Below are positions 1 to 9,487 of a stretch of DNA of 64,000 nt, piece by piece (the first letter of the stretch is position 1; each line of letters begins with the position of its first letter). The notes under the pieces are model-generated. The model ran no database searches, was not told where the DNA came from, and saw only the letters and a list, made by a program, of their open reading frames with translations. The stretch is from Kiritimatiellia bacterium (GTDB taxonomy: Bacteria; Verrucomicrobiota; Kiritimatiellia; UBA8416; YA12-FULL-48-11). Position numbers and translations under genes: made by a program. The DNA lies in contig JAQUPZ010000009.1 of the NCBI GenBank assembly GCA_028716365.1, positions 160,336-224,335 of the forward strand. The letters are read 5' to 3'.

Positions 1-654
1 ATGAATATTTTTGTGAGAATAAGTATTTGATACAGAAAGAATATAAGGCTTATCAACCGGAATCAACACCGACAGTAATTGTTTCCGTTTTTCAAGCGGA
101 ACAACTTCACCAAACGCCGGATTCGCCGCTTCATAAACCACATCAACCTTGTCAGGACTGACCCCGGTATATTTCACAATCTCATCTTTTGAGAAATGAG
201 ATACAGCAATCACCCTGTCGCAGCGTTTTGTTGCGATCTTTACCAGTAAATCGATAAGAATCCGCGCGCGAAGAGACGGATCCTGTGGATAGGTTTTGTA
301 CTGCATATCATGAATCGTAACGACCTGAGGACAAGGAGAGAAGAAAGGAGCCGTGTACCCAAGCGACCAGAGGACATCCACACCGGCACTTCTCACTTTT
401 CCCGGCAACTCAACCTGTTCTCTCAGAATACGGGTATAATTCTTCGTCGCTCCAAAATCGAGCATAACGAATGTTACCTGGCTGAACTGACCCAAGTCTT
501 CCTTGAGTACTGAATCATTCTCACGGTTCGTAAATAAAACCAGGGGAACATCAGAAAAATACTCCGCCATCGCCAAGAGAGTCTGTCTCAGATATGTTTC
601 CGTCCCTCCGACTTCGCCCGGGATCAGAAAAAGCGTATTTATTCCAATTTTCAT
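1..654 (-). CDS. GT4-family glycosyltransferase, partial (3' end outside window)
   Basis: The reading frame is open from an ATG at 654 to the window edge, giving 218 codons. The product begins MKIGINTLFLIPGEVGGTE, the nucleotide-sugar-side N-terminus of GT-B (GT4) glycosyltransferases, and ends in the segment ILSVSNTYSHKN that normally opens the C-terminal donor-binding domain. It aligns along its whole length with the neighbouring complete GT4 protein (795-1931), with most residues identical or similar, so the two arose by tandem duplication. It probably acts in the cytoplasm, adding a sugar to a surface-glycan intermediate. The linkage cannot be told. The gap to the upstream paralogue is 140 bases and both probably belong to the sulfated-glycan transcription unit. 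Confidence 0.85.
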   Translation of the reverse strand, partial: MKIGINTLFLIPGEVGGTETYLRQTLLAMAEYFSDVPLVLFTNRENDSVLKEDLGQFSQVTFVMLDFGATKNYTRILREQVELPGKVRSAGVDVLWSLGYTAPFFSPCPQVVTIHDMQYKTYPQDPSLRARILIDLLVKIATKRCDRVIAVSHFSKDEIVKYTGVSPDKVDVVYEAANPAFGEVVPLEKRKQLLSVLIPVDKPYILSVSNTYSHKNIH

Positions 655-794
655 GCTATTTCAGTTTTATACCTGACATAATGATTACTTGCGATAATAA
701 TAATTAAATATTGTGCCTATGTCATTTAAAAAGATACTCCCATAAACATTGAGGTTCAAGAGGTGCGTAACAATAATAAAATCCATTATGGACA

Positions 795-1931
795 TTATTG
801 TACAGTCCGAAATGATCGAAGCATACCATCTGCCGTTGCTTTCCATGAGAAAGACATGGCACGAGAAACTGCCTTCTCACACCACTGCCGTTTTTCCTCC
901 AAGGTCATATTCAGGACTTTACGTATAACAACGCCAAATTCCCTGACATCATGACAATCAGCATAAAAGACACAGTCTCCGCCGACTTCAGGAATTGAGG
1001 CCAATTTCGTTGTAACAACCGGAACTCCAGCCAGCATAGCCTCAAGGACAGGCAGGCCGAAACCTTCATACAGGGAAGGAAAAGCAAACAGGTCGCATCC
1101 CTGATACAAAGAAACCAACTGCTGAATGGAAAGTTTCTGTAATCTGATTACTCGGCTTTTATCACTGATGGAATCCAGAGCATTCCGGTATTCTGCTTCA
1201 CCAAGCCTGGGGTTACCCACAACCACCAGATTATGAGGAATATCTTTCATGATCGTTCCAAACACACGCATCAACATATGCATATTCTTGTGCGGGTAAG
1301 TATTGGCAACCGATAAAATATACGGTTTATCCATTGGCATGAACGAAGACAACTGTGATCTTCTTTCTTCAAATGGGATAGGTTTTCCAAACACGGGATC
1401 TGCGGCCAGATACGTAACATCAATTTTTGCTTCATCAACGCCCGTATACTTCGATATCTCCCCTTTCGCAAAATTTGAGATCGCAAATATCCTTCGACAT
1501 CTTCTCACGGCCATATTTACAAGTACATTGGTAACAAAACGGGCCAGAAAAGTCAGGTCCTGCGGGAAAGTTTTATACTGCATATCCGGAATAGTCACAA
1601 TCTGCGGACACGAAGAAAAGAAAGGAGCTGTATAGCCGGGAGACCACAGAACATCCGCACCCGACCACTTAACCCTGCCGGGCAATTCCATCTGTTCCCT
1701 GATGATTCGTGTATATCTGTTTGATGCCGCAAAATTCAATAAATCGAAACTGACCTGTTTGAATCGAGCCAAATCATTTTTAAGAACTGAATCATTTTCA
1801 CAATTCGTGAATAATACCAGGTGAACCTCCGGAAAATACTCCGCCATCGCCAGCAAGGTTTGCCGCAAATATGTTTCTGTCCCGCCAACTTCGCCGGGAA
1901 CAAGGAAAAGTGTGTTTACGCCAACTTTCAT
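795..1931 (-). CDS. GT4-family glycosyltransferase
   Basis: The 378-residue protein has the two-domain layout of GT4 (RfaB/WcaI-like) enzymes. The N-terminal GEVGGTETY loop fits the acceptor domain. The C-terminal part carries SLYEGFGLPVLEAM with the EX7E pair (about E289 and E297) that binds the nucleotide-sugar donor, followed by the usual GVPVVTT stretch. There is no signal peptide, so it is cytoplasmic. It starts about 40 bases after cysNC on the same strand, placing it in the PAPS/sulfotransferase operon, and suggests assembly of a polysaccharide that is then sulfated. Its downstream neighbour (1-654) is a close paralogue. Donor and acceptor are unknown. Confidence 0.9.
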   Translation of the reverse strand: MKVGVNTLFLVPGEVGGTETYLRQTLLAMAEYFPEVHLVLFTNCENDSVLKNDLARFKQVSFDLLNFAASNRYTRIIREQMELPGRVKWSGADVLWSPGYTAPFFSSCPQIVTIPDMQYKTFPQDLTFLARFVTNVLVNMAVRRCRRIFAISNFAKGEISKYTGVDEAKIDVTYLAADPVFGKPIPFEERRSQLSSFMPMDKPYILSVANTYPHKNMHMLMRVFGTIMKDIPHNLVVVGNPRLGEAEYRNALDSISDKSRVIRLQKLSIQQLVSLYQGCDLFAFPSLYEGFGLPVLEAMLAGVPVVTTKLASIPEVGGDCVFYADCHDVREFGVVIRKVLNMTLEEKRQWCEKAVSRAMSFSWKATADGMLRSFRTVQ

Positions 1932-1971
1932 GTCTTTTTATCTTAATCGTAAACTCTCTTGCCGGCATTAA

Positions 1972-3894
1972 TCAGTAACTACGGCAAGGAAAGACACCTT
2001 TATCTCGAAGCATATTAAGGATCACGGTAACCGCTTCATCACATGAGATTTTTTCGATCGGCAGGACTATATCCGGATTTTTAGGCGCATCATACGAGGC
2101 ATTCACTCCGGCAAGATTCTTCAAATCACCGCTCTTCGCTTTTGCATAAAGACCTGATTTGTCCCTCTTTTCACACCATTCGGCAGATGCTTCAACATAA
2201 ACTTCAACGAACCTGTCTTTTCCGATTATCTCTGCAACCTGCTTCCGGAGCGAAGCCTCAGGAGAAACAAAGGCACACACAACTATCAAGCCTGCTCCAT
2301 TTGTAAGCCTCGCAATTTCTGCAACTCGCCTGAGATGTTCAGCCATTCCTGCGGAACTGAAATCGAGTCCCTTGTTAACACCAAGACGAATGTTTTCACC
2401 GTCAAGAACTACACAGACGGCTCCAAGGTCAAAAAGTCTCTTCTCCAACGCATATGCAATATCAGTCTTACCGGCACCAACCAGGCCAGTCAGCCATACT
2501 GTTGCCGGTCGCTGGTTCCATCGCTTTAGTCGCTCGTCCGGCAACACCCTGCTGTCACGACGTGTCATAGGCGCATCAGCCGGTTCATTACCAGTGATCC
2601 TTGAAGGAAGCTTATCAACGGGTTCCCTGTCTATAATCATCCCAGCCGCAACCGTATTATTACTTATCGGGTCAATGAGAATAAAACCACCGGTTGCACG
2701 GTTTTTGTCATATGAATCATAGAACAACGGCGTCGTCGCAGTAAAAACGATCCTGCCAATCTCGTTGAGACCGAGAAGCCCTGATTCCATGCGTTTGAGT
2801 GAATCGACATCCACCTTATACCGCAACTCGTCAATCCTGAGTCTCGTCAACTTTGTCGTATGCTTTATAAAATAGGATTTGTTCAGATCCAGGCCAGCCT
2901 CGTTCATCCACACAACCATAGCCTCGAAATGACGATCGACAATCGGAACATTATGCAAATGTACGAGCATATCGCCCCTGCTGATATCGATCTCGTTTTC
3001 CAGCGTAATGGTCACAGACATCGGAGGAAACGCACAGTCAACCTCGCCATCAAAAGTCACTATTGATTTAACTCTGCTGACTTTCCTCGACGGCAGGACC
3101 ATTATTTCGTCACCTTTGCGAATCATTCCGGATGCAACCTGGCCGCAGTATCCCCTGAAGCTCATGTCGGGCCGCAGGACATACTGAACAGGAAAACGCA
3201 TATCTATAAAGTTATGGTCACTTGCAATATAGACATTCTCCAGGATCTCCAGCAGCGACTCACCTTTATACCACGGCATGCGCTCCGAACGCTCAACAAC
3301 ATTGTCACCAACCAGCGCGCTCATTGGTATAAATCTGATATCAGGAATCCTGAGCTTGCCTGCAAAACCCGTGAAATCCTGCTTTATACGGTTGAAAACC
3401 TCCTCTGAATAACCCATTACATCCATTTTGTTTACAGCAACTACCAAATGCGGAACACCGAGAAGAGAGGTGATAAAAGCGTGCCGTCTTGTTTGTTTGA
3501 GAATACCATTTCGAGCGTCTATGAGCACAATAGACAGATTAGCTGTTGACGCTCCTGTGGCCATATTGCGCGTGTATTGCTCATGCCCAGGCGTATCGGC
3601 GATGATGAACTTCCGTCTTGGAGTCGAAAAATACCTGTAGGCGACATCAATGGTTATTCCCTGCTCCCTCTCGGCTTTCAGGCCGTCGGTCAACAGGGCA
3701 AAATCTATCTTTTCAACAGAAGTTTTTTCTTTGGATACTTTCTTTACGGCCAGCAACTGGTCCTCGTAGACATTCTTCGAATCGTGAAGGAGCCGCCCGA
3801 TAAGCGTCGACTTGCCGTCATCAATACTCCCGGCGGTGGAGAAACGAAGCAGCTCCTTTCGCTCATTCTCTTCTATGAATTTTTCTATACTCAT
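1972..3894 (-). CDS. cysNC: bifunctional sulfate adenylyltransferase large subunit / APS kinase (CysNC)
   Basis: This 640-residue fusion has an N-terminal EF-Tu-like GTPase domain and a C-terminal APS kinase. The GTPase motifs are GSIDDGKST (22-30), DTPGH (100-104) and NKMD (155-158). The kinase domain starts near residue 462 with P-loop GLVGAGKT. With CysD it makes adenylylsulfate from ATP and sulfate, driven by GTP, and the C-terminal domain phosphorylates that to PAPS. The length matches known CysNC fusions. The kinase domain is somewhat divergent: DGEN replaces the usual DGDN and the P-loop ends in KTD rather than KST. A separate cysC lies in the same operon, so the fused kinase may be weak or redundant. 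It follows cysD by 49 bases. Confidence 0.95.
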   Translation of the reverse strand: MSIEKFIEENERKELLRFSTAGSIDDGKSTLIGRLLHDSKNVYEDQLLAVKKVSKEKTSVEKIDFALLTDGLKAEREQGITIDVAYRYFSTPRRKFIIADTPGHEQYTRNMATGASTANLSIVLIDARNGILKQTRRHAFITSLLGVPHLVVAVNKMDVMGYSEEVFNRIKQDFTGFAGKLRIPDIRFIPMSALVGDNVVERSERMPWYKGESLLEILENVYIASDHNFIDMRFPVQYVLRPDMSFRGYCGQVASGMIRKGDEIMVLPSRKVSRVKSIVTFDGEVDCAFPPMSVTITLENEIDISRGDMLVHLHNVPIVDRHFEAMVVWMNEAGLDLNKSYFIKHTTKLTRLRIDELRYKVDVDSLKRMESGLLGLNEIGRIVFTATTPLFYDSYDKNRATGGFILIDPISNNTVAAGMIIDREPVDKLPSRITGNEPADAPMTRRDSRVLPDERLKRWNQRPATVWLTGLVGAGKTDIAYALEKRLFDLGAVCVVLDGENIRLGVNKGLDFSSAGMAEHLRRVAEIARLTNGAGLIVVCAFVSPEASLRKQVAEIIGKDRFVEVYVEASAEWCEKRDKSGLYAKAKSGDLKNLAGVNASYDAPKNPDIVLPIEKISCDEAVTVILNMLRDKGVFPCRSY

Positions 3895-3943
3895 TCGCCA
3901 TTCACCATTAAATCATCAATCGGAAATCGCAGATCACCATTCC

Positions 3944-4849
3944 TCAGAAGTATCCTTCCTTCTTCTTCGTTTCCATCGATCCTTCGACATCATGATCAAT
4001 AACTCTCGTCGATCTTTCCGAGATCCTTACCGTCATCATCTCTTCGATAATTTCGGGCACTGTCTTTGCCACAGAATGAACAGCACCGGTACACGGATAA
4101 CAACCCAACGTTCGGAACCTGCACATGACACGCTCAGGTTTTTCTCCCTTTTTCAACGGGACCGGACCATCCAATGGAATAAGCTGCTCATCCCGGACAA
4201 CCATATCCTGTTCTTTTGCAAAATACATGGGCACAACAGGTATTTTCTCGACGTGGATATAGAGCCAGACATCAAGCTCGGTCCAGTTGGATAATGGAAA
4301 TACCCGGATGGATTCACCCTTGTTCACCCTGGCATTATAAAGATTCCACAGTTCCGGTCTCTGGTTCCTGGGATCCCACTGTCCAAATTCATCCCTGAAA
4401 GAAAATATCCTTTCCTTAGCGCGCGATTTCTCCTCCTCGCGTCTTGCACCGCCAAATGCAGCATCATATTTCCCTGCTTTTATGGCTTCCAAGAGTGCCT
4501 GCGTCTTCAGGATCGCACAGCACTTCTGCGTACCATAGTCGAAAGGATTCACCTTCCCTGATTGTTCATGTTTGTAGACAATCAAGTCCGCTCCTATAGA
4601 TTTAACAAACTTATCCCTGAATTTATACATTTCGCTAAACTTGTAGCCGGTATCAACATGAAGAAGCGGAAAAGGAATTTTACCGGGATGAAATGCCTTC
4701 CTGGCCAGATGAACCATAACCGATGAATCTTTACCCACCGAATACAGCATCACCGGCCTCTCAAATTCGGCCAAGACCTCACGCATTACGAAGATGCTTT
4801 CAGCTTCGAGCTGTCTCAAATGAGTAATTGAATAGCCGCGGTTATCCAT
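3944..4849 (-). CDS. cysD: sulfate adenylyltransferase small subunit (CysD)
   Basis: This is the PP-loop ATP pyrophosphatase subunit of ATP sulfurylase. The start of the product closely follows E. coli Cys[12 protein letters not shown], then [21 protein letters not shown] with the SxGKDS pyrophosphate-binding loop, then [13 protein letters not shown] chose the ATG at 4849, giving about 301 residues as in the family (302 in E. coli). An in-frame TTG at 4855 overlaps the end of cysC but adds only two residues. The gene starts two bases after the cysC stop, so the pair is probably translationally coupled. It pairs with CysN to form adenylylsulfate for PAPS synthesis. Confidence 0.95.
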   Translation of the reverse strand: MDNRGYSITHLRQLEAESIFVMREVLAEFERPVMLYSVGKDSSVMVHLARKAFHPGKIPFPLLHVDTGYKFSEMYKFRDKFVKSIGADLIVYKHEQSGKVNPFDYGTQKCCAILKTQALLEAIKAGKYDAAFGGARREEEKSRAKERIFSFRDEFGQWDPRNQRPELWNLYNARVNKGESIRVFPLSNWTELDVWLYIHVEKIPVVPMYFAKEQDMVVRDEQLIPLDGPVPLKKGEKPERVMCRFRTLGCYPCTGAVHSVAKTVPEIIEEMMTVRISERSTRVIDHDVEGSMETKKKEGYF

Positions 4850-4851
4850 TA

Positions 4852-5400
4852 TCAATGCCTCAAAAGGTAATTGATCACAATCCTTGTTGCTTCATTCACG
4901 GTAATACAAGTGGTATCTATGGTAATTTCCGAATGCCGTGGAGCTTCATAAGGATCACTGATACCCGTAAAATTCTTAATCTGCCCTTTCCTGGCCTTTT
5001 TATACAATCCCTTCACATCCCGACGCTCACATTCTTTTAGAGGCGTTGATATATATACTTCTATAAAGCGTTTACATAGTTTCCGGATAAAATGCCGTGA
5101 TTTCTTATACGGTGAGACAAAGGATGCAATGACCGTAACACCATGTTTTTCCAGAAGAGCTGCGAGGTAGCCTATACGCCTAAGATGTTCCTCGCGCTGA
5201 TCCCTGGAGAAACCGGTTCCTGGAAACATTTGGCGGACTTGATCGCCATCAAGTTGTTCAATTTCAATCCCCATTCTTGAGAGTCGCGAAGCAACCCTGT
5301 CGGCAATTGTACTCTTGCCGGAACCGGACAACCCGGTGAACCATAATACGCATGGCCGAGCAAATCCCTTTCTAATGCCTGTTTTCCTGTGTGTTTTCAT
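4852..5400 (-). CDS. cysC: adenylylsulfate (APS) kinase (CysC)
   Basis: The product is a stand-alone APS kinase of about 182 residues. It shows the P-loop GLSGSGKST, the APS-binding DGDQVR segment, [18 protein letters not shown] and the YEAP lid motif of the family, all in normal order. It phosphorylates APS to PAPS, the donor for the sulfotransferase encoded just upstream. The ATG at 5400 is preferred over an adjacent TTG at 5403. It duplicates the kinase domain of CysNC and has the more canonical motifs, so it may be the main kinase. A truncated third copy of its N-terminus lies at 7767-7925. Confidence 0.95.
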   Translation of the reverse strand: MKTHRKTGIRKGFARPCVLWFTGLSGSGKSTIADRVASRLSRMGIEIEQLDGDQVRQMFPGTGFSRDQREEHLRRIGYLAALLEKHGVTVIASFVSPYKKSRHFIRKLCKRFIEVYISTPLKECERRDVKGLYKKARKGQIKNFTGISDPYEAPRHSEITIDTTCITVNEATRIVINYLLRH

Positions 5401-5559
5401 CAACTAATCCGCCACACAATTCCCTTTAAACAACTCCAAAGACTACACACGAAAAAGAATTGCGTCTATAACAAATGATTGGTTATACAAGATACTGAAG
5501 GGAGGAGACCAGCTCTGTAAAATCACGTTTACGAGACAAAGAGTCGTCAAGCAGCCAAT

Positions 5560-6414
5560 TTATGCATAACCTGCAAGTTTAAGAGCGGGCATTGCTTCGC
5601 GTTCGAATTCAAGCAGGTCGAAATCAGTCAGCATTTTCTTCTGGGTATCAGAAATATCTACTACAAGAAACGAGCGAATTGTGTCGCGATCCAACCAGTA
5701 TTTTACACTACGATCACCGTACGGGACTTCCTGAGTGCCTTTTTTAGTCAGGACTGTCTTGGCTTTCAACCGGATCTTTTCAACAGATTTCGGTTCGAGT
5801 TCGGCAAAACAAAACATCTCGGATATTTTTTCAAAGGGCTGGCTTAGGACATCTTCGAACTTCACTATCATATAATGAGGGTACTGCTGCGAATATTTAT
5901 ACATGGCTTCCACATATTTGCGGTAGAAATGGCCTGTTTTTTCAGGATGAACGCCTCGGCGCTTCCAGCTCTCGCAAATACCGTACCCGTTGCGAATAAT
6001 GCCGATAAAATACGCATTTTCACCATAAATTCGACGGAACAACTCGGTTGCGAATATTGTCTCGTTCATCGCTCTAAGACAAACAGCCGAACCAGCAATT
6101 TCTTCGCGCGTATACGCAACACCGTCAGCTTTAAAACGGTCATAATCATCTTCGAAATTACGCATCTTATAAGCATACAGCCGTTTATCTATTAGATAGC
6201 CGGCCAGTTTAGTGAAAGGCTGTTTCAGAAGGAGCGGATGCGTGAGCACGTTGTCAGTTATGAAACGAAGCCGGCCTATCAGGAATGGAGAGAAAAGTCT
6301 TGAAGCTTCGTGCCTGGCACTACAGACTGCCGGGTGAGATTGTATCATGTTTGACAGGATATTCGTCCCACCCCGGGACATTCCGTTAATTACAAGAACT
6401 TTCTTGTTTCTCAC
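5560..6414 (-). CDS. sulfotransferase family protein
   Basis: The 284-residue protein has the PAPS-dependent sulfotransferase fold signatures. GMSRGGTNILSNMI near the N-terminus is the 5'-phosphosulfate loop, and IIRNGYGICESW about residue 138 corresponds to the 3'-phosphate-binding R..S segment. A family-typical IVKFEDVLSQPFEKI follows. No signal peptide is present. It is first in the minus-strand run, 156 bases before cysC. A sulfotransferase next to dedicated PAPS genes and glycosyltransferases points to sulfation of an exported polysaccharide or glycolipid rather than sulfur assimilation into cysteine, since no APS or PAPS reductase is nearby. The acceptor is not known. Confidence 0.85.
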   Translation of the reverse strand: MRNKKVLVINGMSRGGTNILSNMIQSHPAVCSARHEASRLFSPFLIGRLRFITDNVLTHPLLLKQPFTKLAGYLIDKRLYAYKMRNFEDDYDRFKADGVAYTREEIAGSAVCLRAMNETIFATELFRRIYGENAYFIGIIRNGYGICESWKRRGVHPEKTGHFYRKYVEAMYKYSQQYPHYMIVKFEDVLSQPFEKISEMFCFAELEPKSVEKIRLKAKTVLTKKGTQEVPYGDRSVKYWLDRDTIRSFLVVDISDTQKKMLTDFDLLEFEREAMPALKLAGYA

Positions 6415-6634
6415 AAGCGCAATCCATTAGAGCTTTTAATTCTGTTGCCACCATGTAACATTTCATCTATCGTTCATAATGTTGGAATAACGTAACGGCT
6501 GTCAATGTCAAATAGGCATGCTTTTTATATAATGGTCATTTTTGACGCTGGATTTCGATTCCGCAATTAATACATGCCACGCGGGAAACAGGACTCAACA
6601 ACGTGTCCCGCTGATTTGCGCAAGAAGACAATAA

Positions 6635-7378
6635 ATGAAACTGACAAACATGATTGAACAGTTTGTGAGATCAACTCTCGCCTGCTGTGAGTTTAGACTG
6701 ATCAATAAGCGACTGTATTCTGCGCGTTTTTTCCAGAATGAAAGCCGTAGGCTCTTCTCGTCAACTGATCGCAGACGATACGATCAGCTCGTTGATCAAT
6801 ACCCGCTTGAAGGAGAAATTAAAAAGGCACGACGAAATGAAATCCTTTTCCTCGAAATGGCTTACTGGCTGAACCTACCATTTTCGCAGTCAATTCGTAT
6901 TCTTGATCTTGGCTCAAAGGCGGGCCAATTCCCGTTTATCTGCCAGTGTTATGGTCATAAAGCCATTGCCACAGATCTCGAGGAAGTACAAAAAAAATCT
7001 CCCACGCGCGAGATCCTAGAGTTGCTTGGAGTAGATCATCGGCCTCTCAAGATAAAGGCATTGTGTCGATTACCCGACATCGGTACCAAGTTCGACCTGA
7101 TAACGGGTTTCAGGACAAGATTTCATTACACTCTTCCTCATGAAACGGGCAAAGACCATGAAGAACACTGGGGTATTCAAGAGTGGGATTTCTTTCTGAA
7201 GGACCTAGTCGAACACCAGCTCTCCGAGAAAGGAAAGATTTTCTTCATGTTGAATCGTCTCCAAGAAAAGGGCAAAGGACTAATGCCGGACGAGCTGAGA
7301 CAATATTTCCTAGAACAGGGCGCCAGTTTGGATGGTGGGTTTCTTATTCTGAATTCTCGACAAACACGGCATCGTTAA
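6635..7378 (+). CDS. class I SAM-dependent methyltransferase-like protein
   Basis: The 247-residue protein contains IRILDLGSKAGQFPFICQ, a variant of the SAM-binding motif I of Rossmann-fold methyltransferases, followed by an acidic strand end, ATDLEEVQ, that would bind the ribose. Later, KFDLITGFRTRF and GKIFFMLNRLQ resemble motifs IV and VI. No membrane segment or signal is seen. It is transcribed away from the sulfotransferase across a 220-base gap and may modify the same glycan, but the substrate cannot be inferred from sequence. The GxGxG core is imperfect (GSKAG), so activity is likely but not certain. Confidence 0.7.
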   Translation: MKLTNMIEQFVRSTLACCEFRLINKRLYSARFFQNESRRLFSSTDRRRYDQLVDQYPLEGEIKKARRNEILFLEMAYWLNLPFSQSIRILDLGSKAGQFPFICQCYGHKAIATDLEEVQKKSPTREILELLGVDHRPLKIKALCRLPDIGTKFDLITGFRTRFHYTLPHETGKDHEEHWGIQEWDFFLKDLVEHQLSEKGKIFFMLNRLQEKGKGLMPDELRQYFLEQGASLDGGFLILNSRQTRHR

Positions 7379-7551
7379 CAGATTTTATCACTACCGTCGT
7401 TAGGGTAACTCATTTATACGGGTATGTGTCAGATTTAATCGGAGCTAATGTATGTAATCCGATCACCCAATACCTACATCAATAGCCAGTTGTACCTCAA
7501 AGGGAAGTCCCCGCGGGACTGTAGAGACTTCTTTCGGCCACATGAATTCTC

Positions 7552-7745
7552 TTAGAAAGAATACATAAGATCCACCTGTGAACGCGTGTAATCCTTCGCC
7601 TTGGCTGCATCCGACATATTCTTTTCATCCACAAAAAATGTTATGCCATCAGTGAAGTTCTTCGCGAAGGCATATTTACCGTAAACTTGGAACCTGTACC
7701 GCCGCCCCACCTTTCGCTCTTTGTCAAGCAGCCCAGCACGGCATC
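7552..7745 (-). pseudogene. C-terminal remnant of an outer-membrane beta-barrel protein
   Basis: Read on the minus strand, one frame encodes a peptide ending YTRSQVDLMYSF before a stop at 7552. An aromatic C-terminal residue with alternating hydrophobics is the signature of an outer-membrane barrel's last strand. An upstream stretch (RYRFQVYGKYAFAKNF) also looks like barrel strands. There is no start codon and the frame is broken by stops just upstream. I take it as the tail of a lost gene, now between the methyltransferase and a cysC fragment. The stretch 7379-7551 holds nothing coding that I can support, only a small hairpin, AGTCCC-CGC-GGGACT, at 7506-7520. Confidence 0.55.
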
Positions 7746-7766
7746 TTTCTCAAGTTTTGTACAGCT

Positions 7767-7925
7767 CTACCCTACCTCAAACGTTTTCGGAATCTTGGCC
7801 CTACCCAATACCATACCTCGCCAGATCTTCTCAACCCTGTCGGCAATTGTACTCTTGCCGGAACCGGAAAGTCCCGTGAACCATATTACTGCCGGACGTA
7901 TCAATTTTCTTTTTTGACCTGTCAT
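7767..7925 (-). pseudogene. truncated cysC copy (APS kinase N-terminus only)
   Basis: From an ATG at 7925 the minus strand encodes 52 residues beginning MTGQKRKLIRPAVIWFTG and containing the complete P-loop GLSGSGKST and IADRVE, then departs from the APS-kinase sequence and stops at 7767. The roughly 55 bases around 7831-7885 are nearly identical to the matching part of intact cysC (5291-5345), so the copy is recent. The rest of the kinase is missing, so it cannot be active. It marks a duplication or recombination breakpoint at the edge of the sulfation island. Confidence 0.8.
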
Positions 7926-8023
7926 CTGTCCTGTTTTCACAATCAAATTAAGGGCATGATTATTACACAGGACTAAAGACTATACACGGAAAAAATACGT
8001 CCACCGTAAAAATCAACAAGACA

Positions 8024-8686
8024 TCAGAATGTCACTTCAAATTTCACGCTGATAACATTTATATCCAGCCATTCCCTGTCCTTATAAGATGACTGCCAGA
8101 TATAGAAAACATCACTTTTAAGCCAATCAGCCAATTTGCACTCAGCGCCGGCATAGACTCGATTACGGTCAAGGTTGTTGCCACTCAAGTCCTCATAAAT
8201 TTCGTCGGCAATATACGGTTTAATATTTCCGCCAAACAACTTCACAGGCGGATATATTGTAAGCCTGTTACGGTAACGCCACTTGTCCTCAGAGCTTTGC
8301 AAATCCCTGAACTCCAACCTGTTTCTATCGGAAAAAGACCAGTTACCCAGCTTCCACTTCAATGTACCATTTACATGAGGTCTGTATTCTGTCTCCCATA
8401 CACCCTTCTTTTTCTCATGAACCTGCCGGAAGTTCGCTCCCAAATCCAGCCATTTTGTAACAGTCCGGCTTATACCAATATCAATATGATTGTAATAGAC
8501 ATTATGCAGATAATTACCGGTACGAATTTCTTCATCCGCTTTCAGTTTCCATTCCCCTGATTTCATGGAAGTTCCTGCTATATACCATCCCTGCCAATCT
8601 CCTTCTTCATTCAGACCACCCGCATATACATTCACTGCAATTCCGACTGCTGCTATCCCGACCATTAACTTACCAACCGATCTCAT
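8024..8686 (-). CDS. DUF2490-like outer-membrane protein in the pst operon
   Basis: The 220-residue product starts with a Sec signal peptide (LMVGIAAVGIAVNVYAG). The body consists of alternating amphipathic strands rich in W, Y and R (for example WLDLGANFRQVHEKKKGVW and YRNRLTIYPPVKLF), ending in KFEVTF with a C-terminal Phe, as expected of an outer-membrane barrel. The pattern resembles DUF2490 proteins. It follows pstB by 29 bases and has its own GGAG ribosome-binding site, so it is the last gene of the phosphate operon. It may help phosphate or phospho-compounds cross the outer membrane, but that is inference from position only. Confidence 0.7.
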   Translation of the reverse strand: MRSVGKLMVGIAAVGIAVNVYAGGLNEEGDWQGWYIAGTSMKSGEWKLKADEEIRTGNYLHNVYYNHIDIGISRTVTKWLDLGANFRQVHEKKKGVWETEYRPHVNGTLKWKLGNWSFSDRNRLEFRDLQSSEDKWRYRNRLTIYPPVKLFGGNIKPYIADEIYEDLSGNNLDRNRVYAGAECKLADWLKSDVFYIWQSSYKDREWLDINVISVKFEVTF

Positions 8687-8715
8687 TCTAGTACTCCTTT
8701 CCTTTTTCTGTTTGT

Positions 8716-9477
8716 TTAACTGATTATTCCTTTTATATATTCTTTCGTTATCTGTTCCTTCGGATTCTCAAAAATCTCTTTCGATGGACCATGCTCTATA
8801 AGTTCACCGAGATAAACAAACACTACATAATCGGCCAGGCGTTTTGCCTGCCTCAAAATGTGCGTAACCATTACTATTGTGTAACGATTCTTCAGTTCCA
8901 TGAAACGTTCTTCGATGTTCCTGCTGGATACAGGGTCAAGCGCAGATGTCGGCTCATCTGCAAGTATGATTTCCGGCTCAACTGCCAACCCCCTTGCCAG
9001 GCACAATCTCTGCTGCTGACCAATCGAGAGGCTGGAGGCAGGTTCATGCAGACGGTCCTTAACCTCATCCCATATGTTGGCCATTTTCAGGTATTTCTCG
9101 ACAATAACATCGAGTTCATTCTTCTTCCTCGTCCCATGGATCCTTGGCCCATACGCAACATTTTCATATATGGACATTGGAAGCGGAAATGGCCTTTGCG
9201 AGAGAAGGCCCATTTTTTTCCTGATAGCCGTGACATCCTGCTGCGGGTCAAATATGTCATCACCGTCGACAAGTACCTTGCCGGTCACTTTTATGCCGTC
9301 GACTGTGTCAATCAGGCGGTTAAAACACCTGAGCAAGGTCGTTTTGCCGCAACCGGAAGGGCCGATGATTGCGGTTATCGTTTTGTCTGGTATGGCGATC
9401 GTCACGTTTTTTAAAACCTGATTATCACCATAATAAACATTCAGATTTTCGACGCTTATATGCGTTCTGTTTTTCAT
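8716..9477 (-). CDS. pstB: phosphate ABC transporter ATP-binding protein (PstB)
   Basis: The 253-residue ABC ATPase has Walker A GPSGCGKTT (39-47), a signature LSIGQQQRLCLARGLA and Walker B IILADEPTSALDP. PstB-typical features include LLRCFNRLID and RPFPLPMSIYENVAYGPR. The canonical signature is LSGGQQQR; here the first glycine is isoleucine. It powers high-affinity phosphate import through PstCA at the inner membrane. An AGGAG site precedes the ATG, and the gene begins ten bases after pstA. No phoU follows, which is unusual for pst operons. Confidence 0.95.
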   Translation of the reverse strand: MKNRTHISVENLNVYYGDNQVLKNVTIAIPDKTITAIIGPSGCGKTTLLRCFNRLIDTVDGIKVTGKVLVDGDDIFDPQQDVTAIRKKMGLLSQRPFPLPMSIYENVAYGPRIHGTRKKNELDVIVEKYLKMANIWDEVKDRLHEPASSLSIGQQQRLCLARGLAVEPEIILADEPTSALDPVSSRNIEERFMELKNRYTIVMVTHILRQAKRLADYVVFVYLGELIEHGPSKEIFENPKEQITKEYIKGIIS

Positions 9478-9487
9478 CTGAATTCTC

